A stretch of DNA of 64,000 bases from Streptomyces xanthophaeus (GCF_000725805.1 NZ_JOFT01000014.1:248001-312000), one strand, 5' to 3'. Positions 8,082 to 17,385 are shown, counted from the first letter of the stretch. Numbers and translations: made by a program. The notes: generated from the letters alone by a model not told the origin.

Positions 8082-9017
8082 CTACGACCGGCCGTCGAGG
8101 CAGCGCGCCAGCCAGTCGGAGGCTGCCGTGAAATCGCCGTCGGACGTTCCCTGCCGGGCGGCCTGGACGTCACCCTGAGCGACACCGGCCCGCGGGTACG
8201 AGCCGAGGAAGCGGATCTGCGGGCAGGTGCGCTTGAGGCCCATCAGGGCCTCGCTCACCCGGCGGTCGGAGACGTGGCCCTCGGCGTCGACCGCGAAGCA
8301 GTAGTTGCCGATCCCCTCGCCGGTCGGCCGGGACTGGATCAGCATCAGGTTCACCCCGCGCACCGCGAACTCCTGGAGCAGTTCCAGCAGCGCACCCGGG
8401 TGGTCGTCACCGAGCCAGATCACGACGGAGGTCTTGTCGGCACCGGTCGGGGCGGAGGGGCGGGCCGGACGCCCGACGAGGACGAACCGGGTCTCCGCGT
8501 TCTCCGCGTCGTGGATCTCCGTGATCAGGGGGACGAGCCCGTAGGTGGTGGCCGCGAACTCACCGGCGAAAGCGGCGTCGAAGCGGCCCTCCTGGACCAG
8601 CCGGGCGCCATCGGCGTTCGAGGCGGCCGACTCCCACACCGCGTCGGGAAGGTTGGCCCGCAGCCAGTTGCGCACCTGCGGCTGGGCCACCGGGTGCCCG
8701 GTGACGGTCTTGACGTCCGACAGGGCGGTCCCGGGACGGACCAGCAGTGCGAAGGCGATGGGCAGCAGCACCTCGCGGTAGATCATCAACGGCTCGCCGG
8801 AGGCCAGCTCGTCGAGGGTGGCGGTGACACCGCCCTCCACCGAGTTCTCGATCGGGACCAGGGCGGCAGCGGCCTCACCGTTGCGCACCGCATCCAGAGC
8901 GGCCGGGACCGACACCATCGGGACGAGCTCCCGGGTAGCGGCTTCCGGCAGCGTGCGGAGGGCGGCTTCGGTGAACGTGCCCTCGGGGCCGAGATAGGTG
9001 AAGCGGGTGGCCGACAT
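8082..9017 (-). CDS. pheA: Prephenate dehydratase
   Basis: Converts prephenate to phenylpyruvate in phenylalanine biosynthesis. The monofunctional 311-residue enzyme has the N-terminal motif Y-L-G-P-E-G-T-F, the conserved S-V-E-G-G segment and the catalytic Thr in T-R-F-V-L-V (about residue 170). A C-terminal ACT domain follows (about 195-275; G-A-L-L-E-L-L at its start and R-P-T-G-E-G later) and should give feedback control by phenylalanine. There is no chorismate mutase domain, so that step is encoded elsewhere. It is separated by 43 bp from dtpA upstream; shared transcription is possible but not shown. Confidence 0.97.
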   Translation of the reverse strand: MSATRFTYLGPEGTFTEAALRTLPEAATRELVPMVSVPAALDAVRNGEAAAALVPIENSVEGGVTATLDELASGEPLMIYREVLLPIAFALLVRPGTALSDVKTVTGHPVAQPQVRNWLRANLPDAVWESAASNADGARLVQEGRFDAAFAGEFAATTYGLVPLITEIHDAENAETRFVLVGRPARPSAPTGADKTSVVIWLGDDHPGALLELLQEFAVRGVNLMLIQSRPTGEGIGNYCFAVDAEGHVSDRRVSEALMGLKRTCPQIRFLGSYPRAGVAQGDVQAARQGTSDGDFTAASDWLARCLDGRS

Positions 9018-9059
9018 GTGATCAGCCTAATGCCGGGGCACCCACTGCCGGGTTGCTGT

Positions 9060-10337
9060 TCACCCATCGAGCAGCCGCTGCCCGACGTACTCCCCGCTGC
9101 GGGGGCCGGGCGGGACCGCGTACAGACCGCTGGACTCGTGGCGGATGAATTCCGACAGGGCGTCGCCGCGGTCGAGCTTGCGCTGGACGGGGACGAATCC
9201 GCGCAGCGGATCGGCCTGCCAGCAGACGAACAGGAGCCCGGCGTCGGGGACGCCGTCGGGGCCGATGCCGTCATGGAAGGAGAAGGGGCGCCGGAGCATG
9301 GCGGCTCCGCCGTTCTGCTCCGGTGCGGAGATCCGCGCGTGGGCATTGGACGCGATGACCGGCTTGCCGTCGGGGCCGAACTTGTCGAGCGCCATCTCGG
9401 TGGTCTCGCTGCCACCGGTCAGCGGGGCGCCCGTGGCCTTGGTGCGGCCGATGACCTGCTCCTGCTGCGCGAGGGACTGCTTGTCCCAGTCGTCCAGAAG
9501 CATGCGGATCCGGCGGACGACCGCGTACGAGCCCCCGGCCATCCAGGCGTGTTCGGCGGGGCCCGGTCCCGTTCCGGGGACGAAGATCCGCTTGTCGAAG
9601 TCGGGCTCCGAGGGCTTCGGGTTCCCGGTGCCGTCGACCTGGCCCATGAGGTTGCGGGCGGTCATCGGGGAGGCGGTGGCGCCGGGCGAACGGTTGAAGC
9701 CGTTCATCTGCCAGCGGACGCGGGCGGCCTCCCCGGCGTCCTTCTGGATGGCGCGCAGCGCGTGGAAGGCCACCAGCCCGTCGTCCGACCCGATCTGGAC
9801 CCAGAGGTCGCCGTTGCTCCGCCGTTCGTCGAGCCGGTCGGCGGAGAACGCCGGAAGCGGGTCGAGGGCCACGGGGCGGCGGGCGGTGAGGCCGGTGCGG
9901 TCGAAGAAGGAGTGGCCGAAGCCGAAGGTGACGGTGAGGGAGGAGGGCCCGGCGTCGAGCGCGATGCCCGTGTCCCCGTCCGGGGACGTCTCACCCGCCA
10001 TCAGCCGGCGGGCCGTCTCGGACCAGCGCCGCAGCAGGGCGGCAGCCTCCGTGCGGCCCGCCCCGGGGACGAGGTCGAAGGCGACCAGGTGTCCCTTGGC
10101 CTGCAGGGGTGTGGTGATGCCGGCCTGGTGGTCTCCCTGGAAGGAGACCTGGACGGCGCCCAGCGCGGACGCGCTGCCGCCGGAGCCGTTGCCGGAGCCG
10201 CTCCCGGATCCGGTGAACGCGGAGTGCCCCAGGGCGCCTCCGGCGGCCCCGAGCGCGAGCCCCGCGGCGCCCGCGGCGCCGACGGTGCCCAGCAGCCGGC
10301 GCCGCGAGATGTCGATGTCGGTGTTGCTCTCGGTCAC
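9060..10337 (-). CDS. dtpA: Tat-exported dye-decolourising (DyP) heme peroxidase
   Basis: This 425-residue protein starts with a Tat signal (SRRRLLGT then an Ala/Gly-rich helix, about residues 11-40), so it is exported folded with heme. It has the DyP signature GxxDG (G-Q-V-D-G-T-G-N-P), and a His in ASNAHARI that is likely the proximal heme ligand. The GTG at 10337 was chosen because it directly precedes the Tat motif; it lies just past the copC/D stop. In S. lividans the equivalent gene dtpA sits in the sco operon and its product is needed for maturation of the copper radical oxidase GlxA and for development. The annotation here rests on the same gene order. Confidence 0.93.
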   Translation of the reverse strand: MTESNTDIDISRRRLLGTVGAAGAAGLALGAAGGALGHSAFTGSGSGSGNGSGGSASALGAVQVSFQGDHQAGITTPLQAKGHLVAFDLVPGAGRTEAAALLRRWSETARRLMAGETSPDGDTGIALDAGPSSLTVTFGFGHSFFDRTGLTARRPVALDPLPAFSADRLDERRSNGDLWVQIGSDDGLVAFHALRAIQKDAGEAARVRWQMNGFNRSPGATASPMTARNLMGQVDGTGNPKPSEPDFDKRIFVPGTGPGPAEHAWMAGGSYAVVRRIRMLLDDWDKQSLAQQEQVIGRTKATGAPLTGGSETTEMALDKFGPDGKPVIASNAHARISAPEQNGGAAMLRRPFSFHDGIGPDGVPDAGLLFVCWQADPLRGFVPVQRKLDRGDALSEFIRHESSGLYAVPPGPRSGEYVGQRLLDG

Positions 10338-10342
10338 GCTGG

Positions 10343-12334
10343 TCAGCCGATCTTCACGGTCTTCTGGACGGTCGTCTGGTCGATGTCGGAGGTGCGGACG
10401 GTCACGTCGATCCGCCATTCGCCCGCGAGCGGCAGCTGGACCCCCGAAGAGCTCCAGTGCCCGGCAGCGGCGCGGTCGGGGACGAGCGGCAGGGGACCGA
10501 TGTCCTTGGCGGGCAGAGTGAAGGCGATCTTGACCTCGGGGAGGTCGAGGGGCTTGCCGTCCGGGGACTCGGCCCACACGTGCAGGGTGTTGGCGCCCAC
10601 CCGGCCCGGGTCGAGCTCGAGCCGCACCTCTCCCTTGCCGTTCTGGCCGCCGGTGTCGAACGGCAGGGTGATCTTGACCGCGCGGTCGGGGACGGCGGTC
10701 GCGGTGGAGCCCCGGCCCACCTCCTGCTCCACGGCCCGGCCCGGCTCGGTGCTGGTCAGGATCGTGGTGACGGCGAGCAGGACCACGGCGACGCCCGCCT
10801 CGGCCAGGACCGAGCGGCGCAGCCCGGCGCGGTCCGGATCGGCGTTGCGTACCCGCTTCTCCTGGGCGTTCTCGCGGGCGGCACGCTGCCGTGCGAGCTG
10901 CGCGGCGCGTTTGGGGTCGGCCGGGACGGTGACGGGCTCTGTTTCACGTGAAACATCGCGAGGGGCGATCACCTTCACCGGCTGCTGTGCGGTGGCGCCG
11001 GCGGCGAGCCTGGCGGTCCACTTCCGCGACAGGTAGGCGATGGCGAGCAGGACGGCGACGAGGCCGATCTTGAGGAGCAGGAGCCGCCCGTAGTCGGTAC
11101 CGGTGAGGGCGGACCAGCTGCCGAGCTGACGCCAGGCCTGGTAGACACCGGTCACGGCGAGCACGGTGACGCTGACGAGGGCGACGGTGGAGAACCGGCG
11201 GACGGCCGAGCGCTCGATCCCGGGGACCTTGTGGAGCGCCAGCAGCAGCGCGGCGAGACCGCCGAGCCAGGCGGCGACGGCCAGCAGGTGCAGGATGTCG
11301 ACCGGCATCGCGATGCCGGACTGGATCCCGGTGGAGGCGTGCTCGGACAGGGCCCAGGTGGCGGCGATGCCCGCGGACACGACGGAGCCGCCGATGGCCA
11401 GGCCGAAGGTGAGGTCGCTGGTGTCCTCGTCCCTCTGGTCCCGGGCGCTCTCCGGGCCGCCCTTGCTCCCGCTGCCTCCCCTGACCCGCTCCGCCGCACC
11501 GGAAGCCGGCAGACGCCGCGCGTAGGCGCCGAACAGGACCGCGATGAAGAGGGCGGCGGCGCCGAGCAGCAGCAGCCGGGAGACGAGGGAGGCGCCGGTC
11601 TTGGTCTCCAGGACCGCCTTCAGCCCGTCCAGGTCGAGGGCGTCGGCGAACCGTCCGGACCCCGTGTACGGGGTGCGCAGCACCAGCATCGCGAGGGTGG
11701 CGGCCGTGAGGGTGACCCAGGCACCCACGACGAGCTGCTGCAGCGGGCGCTGCGCCGCGCCCCGCCGCCAGCACAGCAGGATGAAGGCGGAGCCGCCGAC
11801 CAGGACGGTGAAGCCGGCGTAGGCGGCGTAGCGGGCGATCCCGTACGCGATGCCGACGGGACCACCGCCCGCCTGCTGGGCGGGGAGGGTGACGCTGGTG
11901 GCCGAGGGCGCGCCGACGGAGAAGGTGAACGCCCCGGAGATCGGGTGGCTGTCGGCCGAGACGGCCTGCCAGGCGACGGTGTACGTGCCGTTCGGCAGGC
12001 CGGAGTGCAGAGCGGTGCCGTAGCGGATGACGTTCCCGCTGCACATGTCGCGCAGCTCACCGGTGTCGACGCGGCGGCCCTGCGGGTCCAGGACGCGGAT
12101 GGAGTCGTCGCCCATGGCGACCTGCTCCGAGAAGGAGAGGGTGACCTGGGAGGGGGCCGTGGCGACCACCGCCCCGTCCTTGGGGTCGCTCGCGGTGAGT
12201 GCGGCGTGTGCCGTGGCCGGGGAGGCCGCGGTGAACAGGGCTGCCAGCAGGGCTGCGAGGACCAGCGCCAGCCGCGGCAGGAGTGCCGTGGCGCGGACGC
12301 GGGCCGCGGATGGGGCGGGGGCGGTGGCCGTCAT
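10343..12334 (-). CDS. CopC-CopD fusion copper protein with C-terminal extracytoplasmic domain
   Basis: This 663-residue protein begins with a signal peptide. A CopC domain follows (about 40-145), with His at the mature N-terminus (TAHAAL) and a second His in SADSHPISGAF, which are the usual Cu(II) ligands. Next comes a CopD-type membrane region of about eight helices (about 165-430), a cytoplasmic Arg/Lys-rich stretch and another helix leading to a C-terminal YtkA-like domain. It probably moves or buffers copper across the membrane, in the same operon as Sco, ECuC and DtpA. A parS site lies within the cytoplasmic stretch and encodes V-S-R-E-T. Confidence 0.9.
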   Translation of the reverse strand: MTATAPAPSAARVRATALLPRLALVLAALLAALFTAASPATAHAALTASDPKDGAVVATAPSQVTLSFSEQVAMGDDSIRVLDPQGRRVDTGELRDMCSGNVIRYGTALHSGLPNGTYTVAWQAVSADSHPISGAFTFSVGAPSATSVTLPAQQAGGGPVGIAYGIARYAAYAGFTVLVGGSAFILLCWRRGAAQRPLQQLVVGAWVTLTAATLAMLVLRTPYTGSGRFADALDLDGLKAVLETKTGASLVSRLLLLGAAALFIAVLFGAYARRLPASGAAERVRGGSGSKGGPESARDQRDEDTSDLTFGLAIGGSVVSAGIAATWALSEHASTGIQSGIAMPVDILHLLAVAAWLGGLAALLLALHKVPGIERSAVRRFSTVALVSVTVLAVTGVYQAWRQLGSWSALTGTDYGRLLLLKIGLVAVLLAIAYLSRKWTARLAAGATAQQPVKVIAPRDVSRETEPVTVPADPKRAAQLARQRAARENAQEKRVRNADPDRAGLRRSVLAEAGVAVVLLAVTTILTSTEPGRAVEQEVGRGSTATAVPDRAVKITLPFDTGGQNGKGEVRLELDPGRVGANTLHVWAESPDGKPLDLPEVKIAFTLPAKDIGPLPLVPDRAAAGHWSSSGVQLPLAGEWRIDVTVRTSDIDQTTVQKTVKIG
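10940..10955. other. parS site inside the copC/D gene
   Basis: Perfect 16-bp TGTTTCACGTGAAACA inside a coding sequence, at a poorly conserved cytoplasmic linker where it reads V-S-R-E-T on the minus strand. Confidence 0.95.
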
Positions 12335-12356
12335 GGCGTGTCAGTCCCTCGGTCCG

Positions 12357-12857
12357 TCAGTGGGCGTTGGAGTGCTGAGCGGTGTACGTCCGTTCCTTCA
12401 CGTCGAGCTCGACCTCGACGTCACCGGCCTTCTCGAAGTGCAGCTCGACGGTGACCTTCTCGCCCACCTTCGGGGTGCTCTTGAGCCCCATGAACATGAC
12501 GTGGTCGCCGCCGCGCTCCAGCTTCAGCTCACCGTTCGCGGGCACGTCCTTGGAGGGGACCTGCTGCATCTTCTGGTCCTTGGTCTCGTGGATCTGCAGA
12601 TCGTCCGAGAGCGGGGACGTCACGCCGGTGAGCTTGTCAGCGGTCTTGGAGTCGTTCTTGATGACCATGAAGGCGCCGGCCATCTTGTCGTTGACGGGCT
12701 CGGGCATGAAGGCACCGCTGACCGTCAGCTTCGGCTTGTCCGCACCGTCGCCGGAGGCGGATCCGGAGTCGGAGCCGGAGGAGGAGCAGCCGGATATGAC
12801 CAGCGCTGCCGCCAGGGAGACGGCGGCGGCGAGGGTGCGGGTGGTGCGGGCGGTCAC
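12357..12857 (-). CDS. ecuC: Extracytoplasmic copper chaperone (PCuAC family lipoprotein)
   Basis: This 166-residue lipoprotein has a lipobox I-S-G-C and is therefore anchored outside the membrane. The PCuAC copper motif is visible as His in Q-I-H-E-T with a Met about ten residues on, then H-V-M-F-M-G-L further along. It binds Cu(I) and hands it to Sco and on to cytochrome oxidase. The GTG at 12857 overlaps the sco stop by 4 bp. In S. lividans the equivalent pair ECuC-Sco has been described as an extracytoplasmic copper relay. Confidence 0.93.
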   Translation of the reverse strand: MTARTTRTLAAAVSLAAALVISGCSSSGSDSGSASGDGADKPKLTVSGAFMPEPVNDKMAGAFMVIKNDSKTADKLTGVTSPLSDDLQIHETKDQKMQQVPSKDVPANGELKLERGGDHVMFMGLKSTPKVGEKVTVELHFEKAGDVEVELDVKERTYTAQHSNAH

Positions 12858-13507
12858 GGGTTCTCTCCCTTGATGAGCTTCGGCAGGTCCTTGGTGTAGT
12901 CGTCGACGGTGGCGCCCTCGCTGTAGAGGACGTAGCCCTCGTCGGTCTTGGGCGAGAACGCGATGACCTGGGCGCCGTGCATGGAGACGACGCTTCCGTC
13001 GGCCTCCTTCTTGGCGGCCTCGATACCGATGCCGAGCGTGCGTGCGGCGGCCTGGATGGTGGCGAAGTCTCCGGTGAGTCCGACGAAGGCCGGGTCCTGG
13101 GCGTTGAGCCACGGGCCGAGCGATGCGGGAGTGTCCCGTTCGGGGTCGGTGGTGACGAAGACGACCCGGAGGTTGTCCTGGTCGGCCTTCGGGAGCGCCT
13201 TCTTGGCGACGGCGATGTTGCTCATCGTCAGCGGGCACACGTCGGGGCAGTTGGTGTAGCCGAAGTAGATGAGCGTCGGCTTGCCCTTGGTCTGCTCACG
13301 CAGGTTCCACGGCTTGCCGGTGGTGTCCGTGAGGACGAGTTCCGGCTTGGTGAAGGGGCGGTCCAGGACGGTCGCGGCCTTGGCGCCGCTCTGGCCGCCG
13401 GCGATCTGGGTGACCGAATCCGGCTTGACGGGTTCGCCGCCGCAGGCGGAGAGGGTGAGGGCGGCCGCCGCGACGAGCGCGGCGACCGTCACACGTGTGG
13501 TGCGCAT
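12854..13507 (-). CDS. sco: Sco/SenC family copper metallochaperone lipoprotein
   Basis: The 217-residue protein has a lipobox (L-S-A-C-G) and a thioredoxin-like fold carrying the Cu ligands: CxxxC in N-C-P-D-V-C-P, and a His in V-S-M-H-G-A-Q. Sco proteins deliver copper to the CuA site of cytochrome c oxidase; in Streptomyces they are also tied to copper-dependent aerial growth. It is translated with ecuC (stop/start overlap) and preceded by a YcnI-like gene, as expected for the sco operon. Confidence 0.94.
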   Translation of the reverse strand: MRTTRVTVAALVAAAALTLSACGGEPVKPDSVTQIAGGQSGAKAATVLDRPFTKPELVLTDTTGKPWNLREQTKGKPTLIYFGYTNCPDVCPLTMSNIAVAKKALPKADQDNLRVVFVTTDPERDTPASLGPWLNAQDPAFVGLTGDFATIQAAARTLGIGIEAAKKEADGSVVSMHGAQVIAFSPKTDEGYVLYSEGATVDDYTKDLPKLIKGENP

Positions 13508-13571
13508 GGAAATGTCCCTGGGATCGGGGATACGAGTGGGTTCCGGAACGACGCTGCCCGAGGGCGCGAGG

Positions 13572-14291
13572 TCAGGCGGAGCGGCGGCGCGAGGCGACGC
13601 CGAAGGCGACACCGCCGAGCCCGACGACGATGCCGGCGACGCCGAGGATGCGAGCGGTCGTGTCGGAGCCGTGCTCGGCGGCGGCCTCGGCGTGGCCGTC
13701 CTTCGCGTCCTGGGCGTTCTTGTCACCGGCGTTCTTGGCGTCGGCCGCGTGGTGGTCGTCGCCCTTGGCGGCGGTCAGCTTCAGCACGGGCGCAGGGTTC
13801 TGCGGCTCCGCGGCGCCTTCCTTGGCCTCTTCGATCCAGCGGACGACCTCGCCGTTGTCGTACGTCTGCAGGGACTTGAAGACCATCTGATCGGCGTTCT
13901 CCGGCAGCTTGCCCACGGAGAGCGGGAACTGCTGGAACTTGCCGGGCTCGATCTTCCCGCCGGACCAGGTCACCTTGGTGACGGCTTCGTTGATCTGCTT
14001 GCCGTGCACGGTGAGCGGCTTGTCGAGCTTGCTCTTCTCGACCGTCACGGTCCAGCCGGGGACGTCCTGCGGCATCACGGACGTGAGCGGCTGGTCGATC
14101 GGGAAGTTGACCTCGAGCTGGGTCGTCGACGCGTTGTCGCGCTCGTTGGGGACCTTGAAGTTGATCGTCGCGTAGCCGCCCTTGGTGGCATCGCCGGGCT
14201 GCACGCTGACGTGGGCGAAGGCGGTGCCGGAGAACAGGAGGACGGTGCCGGCGGCGAGGGCGGCGGCGAAGGAGACGCGAGAGGTCTTCAT
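13572..14291 (-). CDS. YcnI-family (DUF1775) copper-binding membrane-anchored protein
   Basis: The 239-residue protein has a signal peptide ending T-A-F-A, so the mature protein begins with His (HVSVQP), the Cu(II)-binding His known from Bacillus YcnI. The DUF1775 domain fills residues about 28-165. A His/Asp/Ala-rich linker (GDDHHAADAK, which may also bind metal) follows, then a C-terminal membrane helix and R-R-R-S-A tail. It heads the copper operon. A role as copper chaperone or sensor outside the cell is inferred from the family. Confidence 0.92.
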   Translation of the reverse strand: MKTSRVSFAAALAAGTVLLFSGTAFAHVSVQPGDATKGGYATINFKVPNERDNASTTQLEVNFPIDQPLTSVMPQDVPGWTVTVEKSKLDKPLTVHGKQINEAVTKVTWSGGKIEPGKFQQFPLSVGKLPENADQMVFKSLQTYDNGEVVRWIEEAKEGAAEPQNPAPVLKLTAAKGDDHHAADAKNAGDKNAQDAKDGHAEAAAEHGSDTTARILGVAGIVVGLGGVAFGVASRRRSA

Positions 14292-14400
14292 GGCAGAAAC
14301 ACTCCACGGAAGCAGGGGTGACGGTGGGTCCGCGCACGGGCGCGCGCGGAGTTCGCGGCACCGGGCTGCTCCCGGTGTCTCCGGGGAAGGGGGTGCCGCG

Positions 14401-15216
14401 TCAGGCTGCGAGGACGAGGGCCGGGGGCGGCCCGCGCCTGATCACCGCGTGCTGGAGTGCCTCCCGCCCGGTGGCGGGAGCAGGACCGGCGACGGTCCGC
14501 GGAGCCCGCGGGTCACGGGCGGGCGCGCCGGGCAGCCCGGTTCCGAGGATGCGTACGAGGGCCAGCGCGGTGCGCAGGGCCCGTACCGGGGTGGCTTCGG
14601 TGGACAGCCGGGACAGCTCGACGAGCCGGCCGAGCGCGGCGTCGCCCCGACCGAGCAGCCAGCCGGCGGCGAGCGCGGCCAGCAGGTGGCCGATCAGCAT
14701 GGCAGGGCTGAACAGGCCGGTCTCGGGAGCCGGTCCGGCGGCGTGTGCCAGGTGGGCGTGGACCGCCTGGCCCTCGTCCAGGGACCGGGCGGCCAGGGCT
14801 GCCGGGTCCAGTCCGGCGGCCTCCACGATCTGCCGGGCCGAGGCGGGGTCGAGCGGGACGGAGTTGCCCCCGCACACCAGCTGCGCGGCGAGGGCCGCGA
14901 CCGAGGTGTCGGAGGATCCGGCCGGGGCCTGGGCGGCCGCGCTGCCGTGCTGGCCGAGGCCGAACAGCGTGTGCAGCGCCAGCTGTCCGGCGGTGAGCCC
15001 GACGGCGATGCCCGGTAGCGTACGGCGGCGTCCCGCGAGCGGGGCCGCGGCCGCGAAGACGGCCAGGAAGCCGATTCCGAGGGACCACCAGGGCACGGTG
15101 GCGCAGGATGCCAGGGCGTGCCCGATCGCAGCCAGCACGACGCAGACCGCGGTGAAAACCGCGGTCCGTACGAGCCGGGGTCCGGCTCCGGCGTGCTGGG
15201 CGTGGGGGGCAGTCAT
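14401..15216 (-). CDS. Hypothetical integral membrane protein next to the copper operon
   Basis: The 271-residue protein has four clear hydrophobic segments (about 16-36, 43-60, 66-86 and 172-192) and a long polar loop between the third and fourth. It lies upstream of the YcnI-like gene on the same strand, 110 bp away, so it may be co-expressed with the copper genes. No metal motif is obvious, apart from a few Cys and His residues near the first helix (G-H-A-L-A-S-C). I do not recognise a named family. Confidence 0.72.
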   Translation of the reverse strand: MTAPHAQHAGAGPRLVRTAVFTAVCVVLAAIGHALASCATVPWWSLGIGFLAVFAAAAPLAGRRRTLPGIAVGLTAGQLALHTLFGLGQHGSAAAQAPAGSSDTSVAALAAQLVCGGNSVPLDPASARQIVEAAGLDPAALAARSLDEGQAVHAHLAHAAGPAPETGLFSPAMLIGHLLAALAAGWLLGRGDAALGRLVELSRLSTEATPVRALRTALALVRILGTGLPGAPARDPRAPRTVAGPAPATGREALQHAVIRRGPPPALVLAA

Positions 15217-15404
15217 GGCCGGGCCATCATCGCACTGGGGTCATGCCCTGCATACGGCAGGTCGCGCGTGCCTGCGGTTCCGTGCCACGGGCATCGTGCA
15301 TACACCGCTGTCCGGGAGTGCCACATCGGCCGAACGAGGGCATTGAGGACGCCGAGGGACGTCCGGGCGCTTACGGCCCCCCGAGGGCGGCAATAGGTAA
15401 CCGT

Positions 15405-15848
15405 ATGAGCATCTGGTGGTCTCTCCACTTGAGGCGCGAAGCCGCGAGCGTGCCGCTCGCCAGGCGACTGCTGCTGGGGACGATGGACACCGCGGGGGTG
15501 GACCCGGACATCTCCTTCGATCTCTCGGTGGCGCTGAGCGAGGCCTGTGCCAACGCGGTGGAGCACGGCGGTTGCGGCGATGCCCTGGAGGAGACCGAGG
15601 CGTACCACGTCACGGCCTATCTGGACGGGGACTGCTGCCGCATCGAGGTGACCGACTCGGGTCCGGGATTCCCGCCCGCGACGGTGGCCCGCCGTAGACC
15701 CGCCCTGGCCGAGCACGGCCGGGGCCTGCACCTGATCGCCGAGCTCGCCGACCACGTCCGCCTGCGCAACCGCCCCGGGCGGGGCGCGGTGGTGAGCTTC
15801 GACAAGATGCTGAAGTGGCGTGACGACGCGCTGCTCAAGGTGTCGTAG
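15405..15848 (+). CDS. Anti-sigma-factor-type ATP-binding protein (HATPase_c_2)
   Basis: The 147-residue single-domain protein has a GHKL ATPase fold: N-box L-S-E-A-C-A-N-A-V-E-H-G (about 48-59), G1 motif D-S-G-P-G-F and G2 motif G-R-G-L-H-L-I. These RsbW/SpoIIAB-like proteins bind SigF/SigB-type sigma factors or phosphorylate anti-anti-sigma factors. The ATG at 15405 was chosen as the first start directly preceding the conserved domain. The gene is monocistronic and ends in a hairpin. Its partner could be one of the SigF-family factors encoded near 61-62 kb, but there is no direct evidence. Confidence 0.88.
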   Translation: MSIWWSLHLRREAASVPLARRLLLGTMDTAGVDPDISFDLSVALSEACANAVEHGGCGDALEETEAYHVTAYLDGDCCRIEVTDSGPGFPPATVARRRPALAEHGRGLHLIAELADHVRLRNRPGRGAVVSFDKMLKWRDDALLKVS

Positions 15849-15854
15849 ACGCGC

Positions 15855-15891
15855 CGAAGGGCGGCACCCCGTACCGGGATCCCGCCCTTCG
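15855..15891. terminator. Hairpin between convergent genes
   Basis: The arms CGAAGGGCGG (15855-15864) and CCGCCCTTCG (15882-15891) pair perfectly over 10 bp, between the anti-sigma gene and pepP. Confidence 0.75.
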
Positions 15892-15918
15892 TGAGACGGC
15901 TGTGGCCGCGGAGGTACG

Positions 15919-17385
15919 TCAGCCCTTGAGGCGCGCCATCCAGGCCTCGACCTCGACCGAGGTGCGGGGCAGCCCGGCCGACAGGTTCCGGTTGCCGTCC
16001 TCGGTGACGAGGATGTCGTCCTCGATCCGGACGCCGATGCCGCGGTACTCCGCGGGCACGGTCAGGTCGTCGGCCTGGAAGTACAGACCGGGCTCGACGG
16101 TGAGGCACATGCCCGGCTCCAGCGTGCCGTCGACGTACGCCTCGGTGCGCGCGGCGGCGCAGTCGTGGACGTCCATGCCGAGCATGTGGCCGGTGCCGTG
16201 CAGGGTCCAGCGGCGCTGCAGCCCGAGTTCCAGGACGCGCTCGACCGGGCCCTCCAGCAGGCCCCACTCGACGAGCTTCTCGGCCAGCACGTGCTGGGAG
16301 GCGTCGTGGAAGTCACGGAACTTCGCACCCGGCTTGACGGCCGCGATGCCGGCTTCCTGGGACTCGTAGACCGCGTCGTAGATCTTGCGCTGGATGTCGG
16401 TGTACGTGCCGTTGATCGGCAGCGTGCGCGTGACGTCGGCGGTGTAGAGGGAGTGGGTCTCCACACCCGCGTCGAGCAGCAGCAGGTCCCCGGAGCGGAC
16501 GTCGCCGTCGTTGCGGACCCAGTGCAGGGTGCAGGCGTGCGGGCCGGCTGCGCAGATGGAGCCGTAGCCGATGTCGTTGCCCTCGACCCGGGCGCGCAGG
16601 AAGAAGGTGCCCTCGATGTAGCGCTCGGACGTGGCCTCGGCCTTGTCCAGGACCTTCACGACGTCCTCGAAGCCGCGGACGGTGGAGTCGACGGCCTTCT
16701 GCAGCTCGCCGATCTCGAAGTCGTCCTTCACGGCGCGGGCCTCGGAGAGGTAGACGCGCAGTTCCTCGTCGCGCTCCTTGGTCACCTTGTCGGTGAGGGC
16801 GGACTCGATGTGGGAGTCGTGGCCGCGGACGGCGCGGACCGGGCCCTCGGCCTCGGTGAGGGCCTCGGCGAGCTCGCGGACGTCCTTGGCGGGGATGCCC
16901 AGGAGCTGCTCGGCCTCGGCGAGGGAGTGCCGGCGGCCGACCCAGAGCTCGCCCTGGCCGGACAGCCAGAACTCGCCGTTCTCACGGTTGGAGCGCGGCA
17001 GCAGGTAGATGGTGGCCGTGTGGCCGGTCTCCCCGGTGGGTTCCAGGACCAGCACGCCGTTCTCGGTCTGGTCGCCGGTGAGGTACGCGTACTCGGTGGA
17101 GGCGCGGAAGGGGTACTCGGTGTCGTTCGAGCGGGTCTTCAGACGGCCCGCGGGGACGACGAGGCGCTCGCCGGGGAAGCGCGCGGACAGTGCGGCGCGC
17201 CGGGCGGCGGTGTGCGCGGCCTGGGCGATGGGCTCCAGCCCGTGCAGCTCGGTGTCGGCCCAGCCCGTGCGCATGCTCTCCGCGAGTTCGTCGCTGACGC
17301 CCGGGTACAGACCGTTCTTGCGCTGCTTGTGCGTCTTCTTGGGCTGCTCTTCTTCCGGGGTCTCCGGGGTGAGCTCGTCAGCCAC
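15919..17385 (-). CDS. pepP: Xaa-Pro aminopeptidase (aminopeptidase P family)
   Basis: Releases the N-terminal residue before proline. The 488-residue enzyme has an N-terminal creatinase-like domain and a C-terminal pita-bread domain, with the metal ligands in L-L-D-A-G-V (Asp), T-A-D-V-T-R (Asp), H-G-T-G-H-M-L-G (His), T-V-E-P-G (Glu) and R-I-E-D-D (Glu). These ligand a dinuclear Mn centre in this family. It starts with ATG and has a polar, Lys/Gln-rich N-terminal tail without signal peptide, so it is cytoplasmic. It runs convergent to the anti-sigma gene. Confidence 0.96.
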   Translation of the reverse strand: MADELTPETPEEEQPKKTHKQRKNGLYPGVSDELAESMRTGWADTELHGLEPIAQAAHTAARRAALSARFPGERLVVPAGRLKTRSNDTEYPFRASTEYAYLTGDQTENGVLVLEPTGETGHTATIYLLPRSNRENGEFWLSGQGELWVGRRHSLAEAEQLLGIPAKDVRELAEALTEAEGPVRAVRGHDSHIESALTDKVTKERDEELRVYLSEARAVKDDFEIGELQKAVDSTVRGFEDVVKVLDKAEATSERYIEGTFFLRARVEGNDIGYGSICAAGPHACTLHWVRNDGDVRSGDLLLLDAGVETHSLYTADVTRTLPINGTYTDIQRKIYDAVYESQEAGIAAVKPGAKFRDFHDASQHVLAEKLVEWGLLEGPVERVLELGLQRRWTLHGTGHMLGMDVHDCAAARTEAYVDGTLEPGMCLTVEPGLYFQADDLTVPAEYRGIGVRIEDDILVTEDGNRNLSAGLPRTSVEVEAWMARLKG

